Source: an uncultured Pseudomonadota bacterium (GTDB lineage Bacteria > Pseudomonadota > Gammaproteobacteria > Steroidobacterales > Steroidobacteraceae). From it: a stretch of DNA of 62,683 bases. The notes below the pieces were generated by a model. That model saw only the letters and a list, made by a program, of their open reading frames with translations. It ran no database searches and had not been told where the DNA came from. The translations under genes and the position numbers were made by a program. Of this stretch, positions 55,072 through 62,683 are shown piece by piece. Position 1 is the stretch's first letter; each line of letters opens with the position of its first letter. The DNA lies in the NCBI GenBank assembly GCA_903884105.1, contig CAISDJ010000030.1:1-62683 (forward strand), read 5' to 3'.

Positions 55072-57447
55072 GTGAGCGAAAACCACAGCACTGACCAGAC
55101 AACGAACAGCGTCGTGTCGGATGACATGTTGATCATCCTGCCCGTGCGCAATCTCCTGCTCTTTCCCGGTGTCGTGAGCCCGGTCTCGATGGCACGGGAG
55201 CGCACGGTCGCGGGCGCCCAGGAAGCGGTGCGCACGGAACGTAAAGTCGGCTTCCTGTTGCAGAAGGACCCGGCGCAAGACGAGCCCGGCCCTGATGACC
55301 TGCACAAGGTGGGCACCGTTGCAACGGTTCTGCGCTACGTGACGCAGGACGGCACGCATCACCTTGTCGTTCAGGGTGAGCGTCGCTTTCGCGTCCTCGA
55401 CTTCCAGCCCGGCCTGCCCTTCATGCTGGCGCGTGTCGAGTATCTGAACGAAACCGGGCTGAGCTCGAGCGAAGTCGAAGCGCGCACGCTCAACCTGAAG
55501 CGCCAGGCCAGGGAAGCGATCAAACTGCTGCCTCAGGCGCCAGGCGAACTCGCGAGCGCCGTCGAGGGCATGGAGTCTCCCTCCCTGCTCGCGGATCTCG
55601 TCGCGAGCTTCATGGATATCAAGGGCGCGGAAAAGCAGCAGATCCTCGAAATGACGGACTTGAGCGCGCGGCTCGACCGCGTGTCCGATCTGCTTGCCCA
55701 TCGCATCGAGGTCATGCGGTTGCAGCGGCAGATCGAAGAGCAGACGCGCGGGGCGATCGACGATCGCCAGAAGGAAGCACTGCTACGCGAACAGATGCGC
55801 CAGATCCAGAAGCAGCTTGGCGTGGACGAGTCCTCGTCCGAAGAGCTCGCCGAACTGAAGGAGGCGCTCGACAAGGCCGGCTTGCCGATCGAGGCGCTGG
55901 AACAGGCGAAGAAGGAGCTCAAGCGGCTCGAGCGCATGCCCGACGCCAGCGGCGAATACTCCATGGTCCGCACGTGGCTCGACCTGCTGATCCAGCTGCC
56001 ATGGGCGAAGCTCGATGCCGAAACCATCGACATCGAGAAGGCCCGCGAGGTGCTGGAGGCAGACCACTTCGGCATCGACAAGGTGAAGCGCCGCATTCTC
56101 GAGTACCTGGCTGTCCGCAAGCTGAACCCGCAAGGTCGCAGTCCGATCCTCTGCTTCGTCGGTCCTCCCGGCGTCGGCAAGACGTCGCTCGGCCAGAGTA
56201 TTGCAAGAGCGGTGGGTCTCAAGTTCGCGCGCGTGAGCCTGGGCGGCGTGCACGATGAAGCCGAGATCCGTGGCCACCGACGCACGTACATCGGCGCATT
56301 GCCGGGCAACATTCTGCAGGCCGTGCGCAAGGCCGGGACTCGCAATCCGGTGATCATGCTGGACGAGATCGACAAGCTGGGCTCCGGCGCGCATGGCGAT
56401 CCGTCATCCGCCATGCTCGAAGTACTCGATCCGGAGCAGAACAACACGTTCCGGGACAACTACCTCGGCCTGCCGTTCGACCTGTCGAAGGTCATGTTCA
56501 TCGCGACAGCGAACATGCTCGATACCATTCCCGGGCCGCTCCGCGACCGCATGGAGATCATCGAGCTGACCGGCTACACCGAGGACGAGAAGGTCGAGAT
56601 TGCCAAGCGATACCTCGTGAAACGCCAGCTCGACGCCAATGGGCTCAAGCCGGAACAAGCGATCATCACGGCGGCAGCGCTGCGGCAGCTCGTGCGCGAC
56701 TACACTCGTGAAGCGGGTGTACGCAACCTTGAGAGGACCATCGGCTCTGTGCTGCGAAACGTGGCGGTGCAGGTTGCCGAGGGCAAGATCACGGCAGGGA
56801 CCGTGGATGTCGGCGACTTGCACGGAATCCTGGGTGCTGCGCGCTTTGAAAGCGAGATCGCAATGCGCACGAGCGTTCCGGGTGTCGCCACAGGACTCGC
56901 GTGGACACCGGTTGGCGGCGACATCCTGTTCATCGAGTCGACCCGCGTGCCGGGCAACGGCAAGCTGATCCTGACGGGCCAGCTGGGCGATGTGATGAAG
57001 GAAAGCGCGCAGGCTGCCTTGTCCCTCCTGAAGTCGAAGGCAGAGTTCCTCGGGATCGACCCGACGCTCTTCGACCGCAGCGACATCCATGTGCATGTCC
57101 CGGCCGGAGCAATTCCAAAGGATGGTCCGAGCGCAGGCGTCTCGATGTTCACGTCACTCGTGTCGCTGCTCACCGGCATAGAGGTGCACAACGATGTCGC
57201 CATGACTGGCGAGATCAGCCTGCGGGGCCTCGTGCTACCGATCGGCGGCGTGAAGGAGAAGTCGGTAGCCGCGCATCGTGCGGGCATCCGCAAGGTGCTG
57301 CTGCCGGCTCGCAATGCCAAGGACCTCGAGGACGTTCCGGACAGCGTGCGCAAGGACGTTGAGTTCGTCTTCTGCGATCGTGTTGAAGACGTGTTGCGAG
57401 AGGCGCTCGGCCTGCAGCCAATCGCACCGCTTCGCGCAGCGAGCTGA
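55072..57447 (+). CDS. lon: ATP-dependent protease Lon
   Basis: A 791-residue protein of normal Lon length. An N-terminal substrate-binding domain is followed by an AAA+ module with Walker A GPPGVGKT, Walker B VIMLDEID and the RDRMEIIELTGYT sensor region. The C-terminal serine-lysine protease has KDGPSAG (Ser near 687) and GGVKEKSVAAHRAG with the catalytic Lys. It degrades misfolded and short-lived regulatory proteins. Start: GTG 55072 with GGAAGAG eight bases upstream. Confidence 0.97.
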   Translation: MSENHSTDQTTNSVVSDDMLIILPVRNLLLFPGVVSPVSMARERTVAGAQEAVRTERKVGFLLQKDPAQDEPGPDDLHKVGTVATVLRYVTQDGTHHLVVQGERRFRVLDFQPGLPFMLARVEYLNETGLSSSEVEARTLNLKRQAREAIKLLPQAPGELASAVEGMESPSLLADLVASFMDIKGAEKQQILEMTDLSARLDRVSDLLAHRIEVMRLQRQIEEQTRGAIDDRQKEALLREQMRQIQKQLGVDESSSEELAELKEALDKAGLPIEALEQAKKELKRLERMPDASGEYSMVRTWLDLLIQLPWAKLDAETIDIEKAREVLEADHFGIDKVKRRILEYLAVRKLNPQGRSPILCFVGPPGVGKTSLGQSIARAVGLKFARVSLGGVHDEAEIRGHRRTYIGALPGNILQAVRKAGTRNPVIMLDEIDKLGSGAHGDPSSAMLEVLDPEQNNTFRDNYLGLPFDLSKVMFIATANMLDTIPGPLRDRMEIIELTGYTEDEKVEIAKRYLVKRQLDANGLKPEQAIITAAALRQLVRDYTREAGVRNLERTIGSVLRNVAVQVAEGKITAGTVDVGDLHGILGAARFESEIAMRTSVPGVATGLAWTPVGGDILFIESTRVPGNGKLILTGQLGDVMKESAQAALSLLKSKAEFLGIDPTLFDRSDIHVHVPAGAIPKDGPSAGVSMFTSLVSLLTGIEVHNDVAMTGEISLRGLVLPIGGVKEKSVAAHRAGIRKVLLPARNAKDLEDVPDSVRKDVEFVFCDRVEDVLREALGLQPIAPLRAAS

Positions 57448-57448
57448 T

Positions 57449-57583
57449 CCTCACCCACTCCGTTTCCCTCTCCATCCGGAGAGGGATGGAGTTGTACCTC
57501 ACCCATTCCGTCTTCCTCTCCTTGAGGAGCAGGGCTGTAGTCACCTCTCCCGCCGGGAGAGGTCGCGCGCCGTGCGGGTGAGG
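57449..57583. repeat. Nested inverted repeats between convergent genes
   Basis: Outer arms CCTCACCC (57449-57456) and GGGTGAGG (57576-57583) enclose two hairpins: CCCTCTCC/GGAGAGGG (57466-57485) and ACCTCTCCC/GGGAGAGGT (57543-57563). A further CCTCACCC copy is inside. This looks like a dispersed palindromic (REP-like) element, placed as a bidirectional 3' structure. Confidence 0.6.
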
Positions 57584-57619
57584 GGATGCCCGGGAGTCAA
57601 CGCACCGGTCGTTATCTGG

Positions 57620-59068
57620 TTACGTGAACTGCACGACGGGGCAGACGCCCGTGCGGTCAACGAGGTACTGCAGCGCGTCGCCGTACTGCTCCAACGTGAA
57701 CGTCGCCGTGATCATCGACTTGAGGTCGATCTTGCCGGCCTCGACGAGTTTGATGAACCTCGGGATGTCGCGCCTGAATGCAAGCCCGCCCTGTTGCCCG
57801 GAATACAGGATGCGGCCCTGGTTCGCGAAGCGATTGGCGTTGAACGACACGTTGCCGTGCATGCCGAACCCCAGGAACATCACGCTGCCGGCGCGGCGCG
57901 CCATTTCGAAGGCCTGCTGCATTGGCAGGATGCCGCTGGGATCGGGCGGCATCTCGACTTTGGGACGACGGGTGCAGACACCGACGGCTTCGATCACGAA
58001 ATCGGCGCCGCGGTTCTCGCGGATGCCCGGATTCGAGCGTCTCCCTCCCGCAAAGACACGCTCTGTCGGGCCTTTCGTCAGGTCATGAACGCGCTCGATC
58101 AGTCCGTTGCCCAGCGCGTTCGGATCGAGTACGGTCGTCGCGCCCAACTGCAGCGCGCGATCGCGGCGATGGCTGACAGGCTCGGAAACAATGATCTGTC
58201 CGGCGCCGACCAGCTTCGCGGCCTGGACTGCCGCGAGTCCGATGGCGCCTGCGCCCAGGATCACGACATCCGACCCCGCTTCCACTCTCATCAACGACAA
58301 CGGTGCTGCCAGCCCGGTCGCTGCGGTATCGCCAAGCAGTGACAGCTCAGCCGGCGACAGGCTGCTGAAGACAGGGACGCAGTATTCCTCATCCGTAACC
58401 ATCAACTCGCTGGCACCGCCGATGCCGAGTGCCGCCCCGATCGGCGTCCCGTCGAGGCGTTCTGCAATCGGCGCAAACGTGGCGCCGAACGTCATCAGGC
58501 ACTGGTCGGGTCGACCCTGCAGGCACATGTAGCAATTGCCACAGTGCGAGGTGACGCCGACGATCACACGATCTCCCACCTGCAGCCGCTGCACCTGCGG
58601 ACCCACTTCTTCGACGATACCCACACCCAGGTGACCTTCGATATTCGGATTGGGTGCGACAGGAGGAGGCGCGCTTCCCGGCAGCGGTCCACCCAGTTCC
58701 GGAGGCATCGTGCCGAAAATGCCGCCAACCAGCGGCGGGAGCAAGTCACCCCCCTGGCTCACCTGCGTATAACAGGGCGCATACGCTTCAGTGCGGATCA
58801 CGACTTGCCGCGGCTGAATCGGCAGCAGCTTCAGAGTCTCGAGGTTGGACTGTCCCGCGGACTGGACATAGGCGCGAAAACGTCGACCCGCATTCTTCGT
58901 AGTGACGCGGGGTACGGCAGGCGCGTTCTGCGCGGGCACTGCAGCGCCGGCTCCCGCCAACACGAACAGCGTGCCTGCGGTCGCGGCTCCTAGCAGCAGC
59001 TCACGACGCGACAACGCTTCTGCCTGGGCCTCTTTCTGACCCGGCTCTAGTGAAGGCATCGTCTCCAT
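57620..59068 (-). CDS. Tat-tagged zinc-type (MDR) alcohol dehydrogenase-like protein
   Basis: A 482-residue protein. A twin-arginine signal (SRRELLLG, Arg21-Arg22, then an Ala/Gly/Leu stretch) precedes a medium-chain dehydrogenase. The structural-zinc cluster CGNCYMCLQGRPDQC and a Rossmann loop VVILGAGAIGLAAVQ are intact. The catalytic-zinc set is altered: APCYTQ supplies a Cys, GHLGVG replaces GHE, and GDTAATG has Asp where Cys is usual. NAD(P) use outside the cytosol would be unusual. Start: ATG 59068 with GAGGTG nine bases upstream. Confidence 0.8.
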   Translation of the reverse strand: METMPSLEPGQKEAQAEALSRRELLLGAATAGTLFVLAGAGAAVPAQNAPAVPRVTTKNAGRRFRAYVQSAGQSNLETLKLLPIQPRQVVIRTEAYAPCYTQVSQGGDLLPPLVGGIFGTMPPELGGPLPGSAPPPVAPNPNIEGHLGVGIVEEVGPQVQRLQVGDRVIVGVTSHCGNCYMCLQGRPDQCLMTFGATFAPIAERLDGTPIGAALGIGGASELMVTDEEYCVPVFSSLSPAELSLLGDTAATGLAAPLSLMRVEAGSDVVILGAGAIGLAAVQAAKLVGAGQIIVSEPVSHRRDRALQLGATTVLDPNALGNGLIERVHDLTKGPTERVFAGGRRSNPGIRENRGADFVIEAVGVCTRRPKVEMPPDPSGILPMQQAFEMARRAGSVMFLGFGMHGNVSFNANRFANQGRILYSGQQGGLAFRRDIPRFIKLVEAGKIDLKSMITATFTLEQYGDALQYLVDRTGVCPVVQFT

Positions 59069-59149
59069 GCTTGCATGCACCTCGATGAACAGGACAGGCC
59101 AGACGAGTCAATTAAACAGGGATCAAGGCTACGCCAACCAACGCGGCGC

Positions 59150-60250
59150 TCAGCCGTCGCCTTGCACTGCCTGCCAGGCGAGCATACCGCCCTCAAGGTG
59201 CCCGGGTGAACGCAGGCCACCGCGCAGCGCCAACACACAGGCAGCCTGGCTGCGCTTGCCACTCAGGCAGATGAAGACGACATCGTTGTCCGCGGCGATT
59301 TCGCCAAAACGCCGTTCCAGTTCATTGACCGGCACGTTGTGCGCGCCCGGTAGATGACCGGAGGCGAATTCCTCCGGATCGCGGACGTCGATGAGCAGGG
59401 GCGGACGGACCGTTTCACTCAGCAAGGTTTGCAGCTCCCGGGGAGAGACGCTGCGGACCGCGCCCGCAGGGCGATCGATATCGGTCGGCGTGGTGAGGGT
59501 CGGGTGGTCGCCGCACGCGGCGCAGTCAGGACGTCGCTTGAATGCAAACTCGCGGAAGACGAGGTCGAGCGCGTCGTAGGTCAGCAGCCTGCCGATGAGG
59601 GGCGACCCGATGCCGAGGATCAACTTGATGGCTTCGGTCGCCTGCAGGGTACCCAGCACTCCGGGCAGGACGCCCAGCACGCCGGCCGTTGCGCAGTTTG
59701 GAATTTCAGTGGAGGGCTCGGGAAAGAGGCAGCGATAGCACGGTCCCTTTCCCGGCACGTAGGTCATCGCCTGTCCCTCGAAACGATGGATTGCCGCGGA
59801 GACCAGCGGCTTCGAGAGCAGTACGCAGGCGTCGTTGACGAGATAGCGCGTGCCGATGCGGTCGGTGCCATCGAGCACGAGGTCGTACCCGCGGAAGATG
59901 TCCATCACGTTGTCCGCGCCGAGTTCTACAGCATGCTCGATGACGCGCAGATCCGGATTGAGGGCTTGCAGCCGCTCGCCAGCTGCTTGTGTCTTTGGGC
60001 GACCGATGTCCGCTGTGGCATAGAGCACCTGGCGCTGCAGATTGGTGACATCGACGGTATCGAGATCGACAATTCCGAGCGTGCCGATACCGGACGCGGC
60101 GAGATACAGCGCCGACGGCGAGCCGAGGCCGCCCGCGCCGACGATCAGCACCCGCGCCGCTTTAAGCCTTTCCTGGCCTTCAGCGCCCACTTCGGCGAGC
60201 ACCAGATGACGCCGGTAGCGCTCGAGGTCCTGTGCTGTGAGCGAGCTCAT
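59150..60250 (-). CDS. Molybdopterin-synthase adenylyltransferase MoeB/ThiF-like with rhodanese domain
   Basis: A 366-residue protein. The E1-like adenylation domain has VGAGGLGSPSALYL (ATP loop), VDLDTVDVTNLQRQ and the CYRC/CAAC zinc cysteines. A C-terminal rhodanese domain (~265-366) carries the active-site Cys in VFICLSGKRS. This fusion activates and sulfurates a MoaD- or ThiS-type carrier for molybdopterin or thiazole synthesis. The nearby MobA-like gene supports a molybdenum cofactor role. Confidence 0.9.
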   Translation of the reverse strand: MSSLTAQDLERYRRHLVLAEVGAEGQERLKAARVLIVGAGGLGSPSALYLAASGIGTLGIVDLDTVDVTNLQRQVLYATADIGRPKTQAAGERLQALNPDLRVIEHAVELGADNVMDIFRGYDLVLDGTDRIGTRYLVNDACVLLSKPLVSAAIHRFEGQAMTYVPGKGPCYRCLFPEPSTEIPNCATAGVLGVLPGVLGTLQATEAIKLILGIGSPLIGRLLTYDALDLVFREFAFKRRPDCAACGDHPTLTTPTDIDRPAGAVRSVSPRELQTLLSETVRPPLLIDVRDPEEFASGHLPGAHNVPVNELERRFGEIAADNDVVFICLSGKRSQAACVLALRGGLRSPGHLEGGMLAWQAVQGDG

Positions 60251-60262
60251 GGAAGGGTTGTG

Positions 60263-60883
60263 TCAGCTCAAACCGACGTCGACATAGTTCTTGAATCCCG
60301 GACGCTCGGCGATGGCGTGGTACCAGCGCTGTGCCTTGGGGAAGGGCTCGCGGAAGATCGGCAGCGCGAACCAGCGATGGACAAAGATCGCGAGCGCGAT
60401 GTCGGCGACGGTGAAGCGCTCGCCGCCCAAATACGTCGAGTCCGGGATGCCTTGATCGAAGAGCTGCATTGCCGTCGCCATCATGTCGCGCGACCTGGCG
60501 ATGGCGGCCGGATCGCGCTTGTCCTCCGGTGTACGGATGAGCTGGTAGTACAGCACACGGTGGGACGGTGCGAGCACGGCAAGCTGCCAGTCCATCCAGC
60601 GTTCACCGAGGGTGCGCCTCGCCGGGTCCGGCTCCCACAAGGTGTCCGCGCCGTATCTGGATGCGAGGTACCGGAGGATGGTGTTCGATTCCCAGATCAC
60701 GGCGTCGCCGTCGATGACCGTGGGCACGAGTCCGTTGGGATTCATCTTCAGGTAGTGCGGGTCGTCGTTGCCGCCGAACGTGCCGCCGCGATCTTCGCGC
60801 GTATAGGGCAAGGAGAGCTCCTCGCAGGCCCAGAGCACTTTCTGGACGTTGCCGGAATTACTCCGGCCGATGATGTGCAGCAT
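60263..60883 (-). CDS. Glutathione S-transferase family protein
   Basis: A 206-residue cytosolic protein with a thioredoxin-fold N-terminal half ([32 protein letters not shown] with cis-Pro, WESNTILRYLA) and a helical C-terminal half (FTVADIALAI). It resembles bacterial GSTs active in detoxification. The substrate is unknown. Its start lies inside the 3' end of the upstream MobA-like gene (26-base overlap). Confidence 0.88.
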   Translation of the reverse strand: MLHIIGRSNSGNVQKVLWACEELSLPYTREDRGGTFGGNDDPHYLKMNPNGLVPTVIDGDAVIWESNTILRYLASRYGADTLWEPDPARRTLGERWMDWQLAVLAPSHRVLYYQLIRTPEDKRDPAAIARSRDMMATAMQLFDQGIPDSTYLGGERFTVADIALAIFVHRWFALPIFREPFPKAQRWYHAIAERPGFKNYVDVGLS

Positions 60884-61598
60884 GGGTGTGTTCTTCCGCT
60901 TCGTCGTCGACGAGTGTGAGGCCCGCGGGCAACAGCCAGGTTGCTTCGCTCCAGTCCCGTCCGCTGTGCGGCGGAGCGGTGTCCGGTTCCTGCACGGCGT
61001 TCAATCGCGCCAGGTCTTCCGGGGTGTCGAGGTCCACTGCCGCGTTCGACATCGGCACCTGCGCCAGCCGCGACGCATGCCGCCCAAGCACGTGCTTCGC
61101 GCCCTGGTCGCCTTTGATCTGCGACAGCTCCTCAAAGCACCAGCGCGGGAAGATCGCGGGCACGCCGGGTCGGCCCTGGTATACCGCCGCAGCGATGACT
61201 CCCTCCTGCCCCTTCCATACGGCCGACAGTCGGCGCAGGTCGTCAGGTGTCAGGGCCACCTGGTCGCCCAGTAGCACCAACACCGCTTCGCATGCTGAGG
61301 GCAAGGCCGCGATGCCGGCGCGAAGCGACGCTCCAAGTCCTTCGTCCCAGCGTCGGTTGACCACGGTGCTGACCCCCTTGCGGGCCAGCATAGGCATGAT
61401 CTCCGCCGCATGGGCACCCACGACGACGGTGACCGACTGGCCAGCCACGGCGGTAGCCGTTTCGACGACGATCTGCAAAGCGGGGCGACCCCGGACACGC
61501 GCGAGCTGCTTGGGGCTCCCAAGCCGGGTCGATGCCCCGGCGGCCAGGACCAGGACATGAAACTCGGGAGCGCCGCCTGCGGAACTCGGGTCGGTCAA
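60858..61598 (-). CDS. MobA/MocA-like nucleotidyltransferase
   Basis: A 246-residue protein with the nucleotide-binding loop [25 protein letters not shown] and GVPAIFPRW-type strands of the MobA-like NTP transferase family. MocA-type members attach CMP to molybdopterin. The C-terminal ~40 residues look extra. Start: TTG 61598 with GGTGGAG close upstream; the frame extends to 61688 without better signals. It diverges from def and lies beside moeB-like and GST genes. Confidence 0.8.
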   Translation of the reverse strand: MTDPSSAGGAPEFHVLVLAAGASTRLGSPKQLARVRGRPALQIVVETATAVAGQSVTVVVGAHAAEIMPMLARKGVSTVVNRRWDEGLGASLRAGIAALPSACEAVLVLLGDQVALTPDDLRRLSAVWKGQEGVIAAAVYQGRPGVPAIFPRWCFEELSQIKGDQGAKHVLGRHASRLAQVPMSNAAVDLDTPEDLARLNAVQEPDTAPPHSGRDWSEATWLLPAGLTLVDDEAEEHTHAAHHRPE

Positions 61599-61716
61599 GG
61601 GATCTCCACCATCGGTCAGGAGGCGGGATTCTACGGGAACGCCTTCCGGCGCACGAGCCGCCAGCGAGTCGTGGCAGAATGAACGCAATCTTCACTCTAT
61701 TTTCCAGGATCGACGC

Positions 61717-62250
61717 ATGGCTGTCCGGCCGGTACGCAGAATGGGCGACCCCTTGTTGCTGCAAGTGGCGGCGCCAGTGACCGAATTCGGCACACCCGCA
61801 CTCGCCGAGCTGCTGACCGACATGCAGGACACGATGGCGGCCGAGAACGGGGCCGGCATCGCAGCGCCGCAGATCGGCGTGTCGCTGCAGGTCGTGATCT
61901 TCGGCGTCGGCAAGAATCCGCGTTACCCGGAAGCTGAAGAAGTGCCGTTTACGGTGCTGATCAATCCGGTGCTCACGCCGCTGACTGACGAACAACAGGA
62001 AGGCTGGGAAGGCTGCATATCGGTCCCCGGCATGCGCGGACTTGTGCCGCGGTACACGAAGATCCGCTATCAGGGACGGGACATCGCAGGCCGCGAGATC
62101 GACCGAACCGTGGAGGGCTTCCACGCCATCGTCGTGCAACACGAGGTCGACCACCTGCTTGGCAAGCTGTACCCGATGCGCATCCGCGACCTCTCGAAGT
62201 TCGGCTTCAGCGACGTCCTGTTTCCCGGGCAGGATCTGCAGGACGACTAG
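61717..62250 (+). CDS. def: Peptide deformylase
   Basis: A 177-residue metalloenzyme that removes the formyl group from nascent proteins. All three motifs are present: [18 protein letters not shown] (metal Cys) and QHEVDHLLG (two metal His and catalytic Glu). Ile in place of Leu in the first two motifs is a mild variation. Start: ATG 61717 with AGGA eight bases upstream. Monocistronic in this window, not paired with fmt. Confidence 0.94.
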   Translation: MAVRPVRRMGDPLLLQVAAPVTEFGTPALAELLTDMQDTMAAENGAGIAAPQIGVSLQVVIFGVGKNPRYPEAEEVPFTVLINPVLTPLTDEQQEGWEGCISVPGMRGLVPRYTKIRYQGRDIAGREIDRTVEGFHAIVVQHEVDHLLGKLYPMRIRDLSKFGFSDVLFPGQDLQDD

Positions 62251-62294
62251 CGCTGGACGGAAGCTGCCGGAAGCGTTGAGAACGCAAGGAAGTG

Positions 62295-62358
62295 GAGGAA
62301 GCCAGAGAAAGGCGCAATTCTTTCCGGCTTCCTCGCTTCCTCGCTTCCTCGCTTCCTT
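62295..62358. repeat. Tandem 8-bp repeats and hairpin between convergent genes
   Basis: GCTTCCTC is repeated at 62327, 62335 and 62343, with a fourth copy ending GCTTCCTT at 62351. Upstream GAGGAAGCC (62295-62303) is a perfect 9-bp complement of GGCTTCCTC (62326-62334), and GAAAG/CTTTC extends the stem inside. This is probably a slippage-prone 3' stem-loop shared by def and the convergent gene. Confidence 0.65.
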
Positions 62359-62377
62359 AAGTCTTCCCCGGGGCGCG

Positions 62378-62683
62378 TCACGCGCTCGGGATGAACTCCG
62401 GATCGTCCTGGTGTTCGCGCTCGAACTTCAGGAAATCGAAGTAGCCGCATTGGTTGCCGTAGGGGTACTTCCGGCAGACGGCCGGGCGCGCCTCGTACAC
62501 GGTGCAACGGCGCTCATCGCGGTCAAAGAACCGGCAGATGGTCGAGTACACGTGATCCTTGTGATGCCGCAGGATCTGCTCGTCGGCGTCCTTGGTCTTG
62601 AAGTGGTAGGTGAATTTCTTCTTGGCCTGAGCGGCAGACAGCCCGAAATGCTTCGCGAGCCGCTTGATGTCGGTCTCGGTCAC
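62378..62683 (-). CDS. YkgJ-family cysteine-cluster protein, 5' end outside window
   Basis: 101 residues are visible, with the frame running off the right edge. The Cys-rich pattern TICRFFDRDERRC, then AVCRKYPYGNQC, is that of YkgJ (putative zinc or iron-sulfur cluster) proteins. A first cysteine cluster expected N-terminal to TETDIKRLAKHFG would lie beyond the window. The GTG at 62683 is the edge, not a supported start. Confidence 0.75.
   Translation of the reverse strand: MTETDIKRLAKHFGLSAAQAKKKFTYHFKTKDADEQILRHHKDHVYSTICRFFDRDERRCTVYEARPAVCRKYPYGNQCGYFDFLKFEREHQDDPEFIPSA

Noticed and set aside
59354-60919. A 521-codon frame opposite moeB/GST
   Set aside because: It spans two well-supported genes on the other strand and contains no known motif.
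1-62683. tRNA, rRNA, transposase or integrase genes
   Set aside because: I looked for characteristic acceptor and loop sequences and for transposase motifs and saw none. A tRNAscan run would be decisive.

Overview
The window is about 62.7 kb of GC-rich, chromosome-like DNA, densely packed with genes. The order engB - cytochrome c4 - dsbA, the full-length YgiQ, RluF and YciH homologues, and the general gene style point to a free-living, respiratory gammaproteobacterium, perhaps near Steroidobacteraceae, Nevskiales or Xanthomonadales. That placement is inference. I see no rRNA, tRNA, CRISPR array, prophage or insertion sequence.

Layout. 1-4130: an outer-membrane barrel tail, EngB, cytochrome c4, a lipoprotein-type DsbA, a NYN-LOTUS RNA-binding/nuclease-like protein and an unknown protein. 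4422-13054: a cyclic-di-GMP-flavoured block on the minus strand. It has a REC-PAS-PAS-GAF-HD-GYP phosphodiesterase-like protein, then two paralogous Ig-repeat surface proteins, each preceded by a c-di-GMP-I (GEMM-I) riboswitch or riboswitch-like leader. A plus-strand gene divergent from the HD-GYP gene encodes an odd pseudo-receiver/TM/repeat/TonB fusion. 13086-16843: a phospholipase D-like enzyme, a MATE exporter and RluF. 16864-27406: a minus-strand alpha-glucan cluster (glgP, glgB, glgX, malQ) behind a lipoprotein and yciH. 27656-33945: a PAS-GGDEF-EAL protein, YgiQ and a decayed chemoreceptor gene. 33979-39279: a methyltransferase, a MAPEG protein, a DUF6152-like protein and a PepSY/TonB-receptor pair with a structured leader RNA. 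39539-43506: a Tat-exported ThDP-dependent enzyme with a c-type cytochrome, a periplasmic binding protein and a b-type cytochrome. 43519-48742: transaldolase/phosphoketolase, a soluble sugar dehydrogenase and bacteriohemerythrin. 48954-62683: small stress and redox genes, PAP2 phosphatase, a chemoreceptor, Lon behind a sigma-32-like promoter, a Tat-tagged zinc dehydrogenase, MoeB-rhodanese, GST, a MobA-like transferase, peptide deformylase and a YkgJ-like fragment.

How it fits together. c-di-GMP recurs: two sensing leaders, one degrading-type enzyme beside them and one GGDEF-EAL protein about 20 kb away. A working model is that c-di-GMP controls production of two large Ig-domain surface or adhesin-like proteins, with local turnover by the HD-GYP protein. 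A second theme is periplasmic redox chemistry: cytochromes c and b, a sugar dehydrogenase, and two enzymes of normally cytosolic families that carry twin-arginine signals. The alpha-glucan cluster holds breakdown and branching functions but no glgA or glgC, so polymer synthesis must be encoded elsewhere. Start sites below were chosen from ribosome binding sites, signal peptides and homology as stated in each entry.
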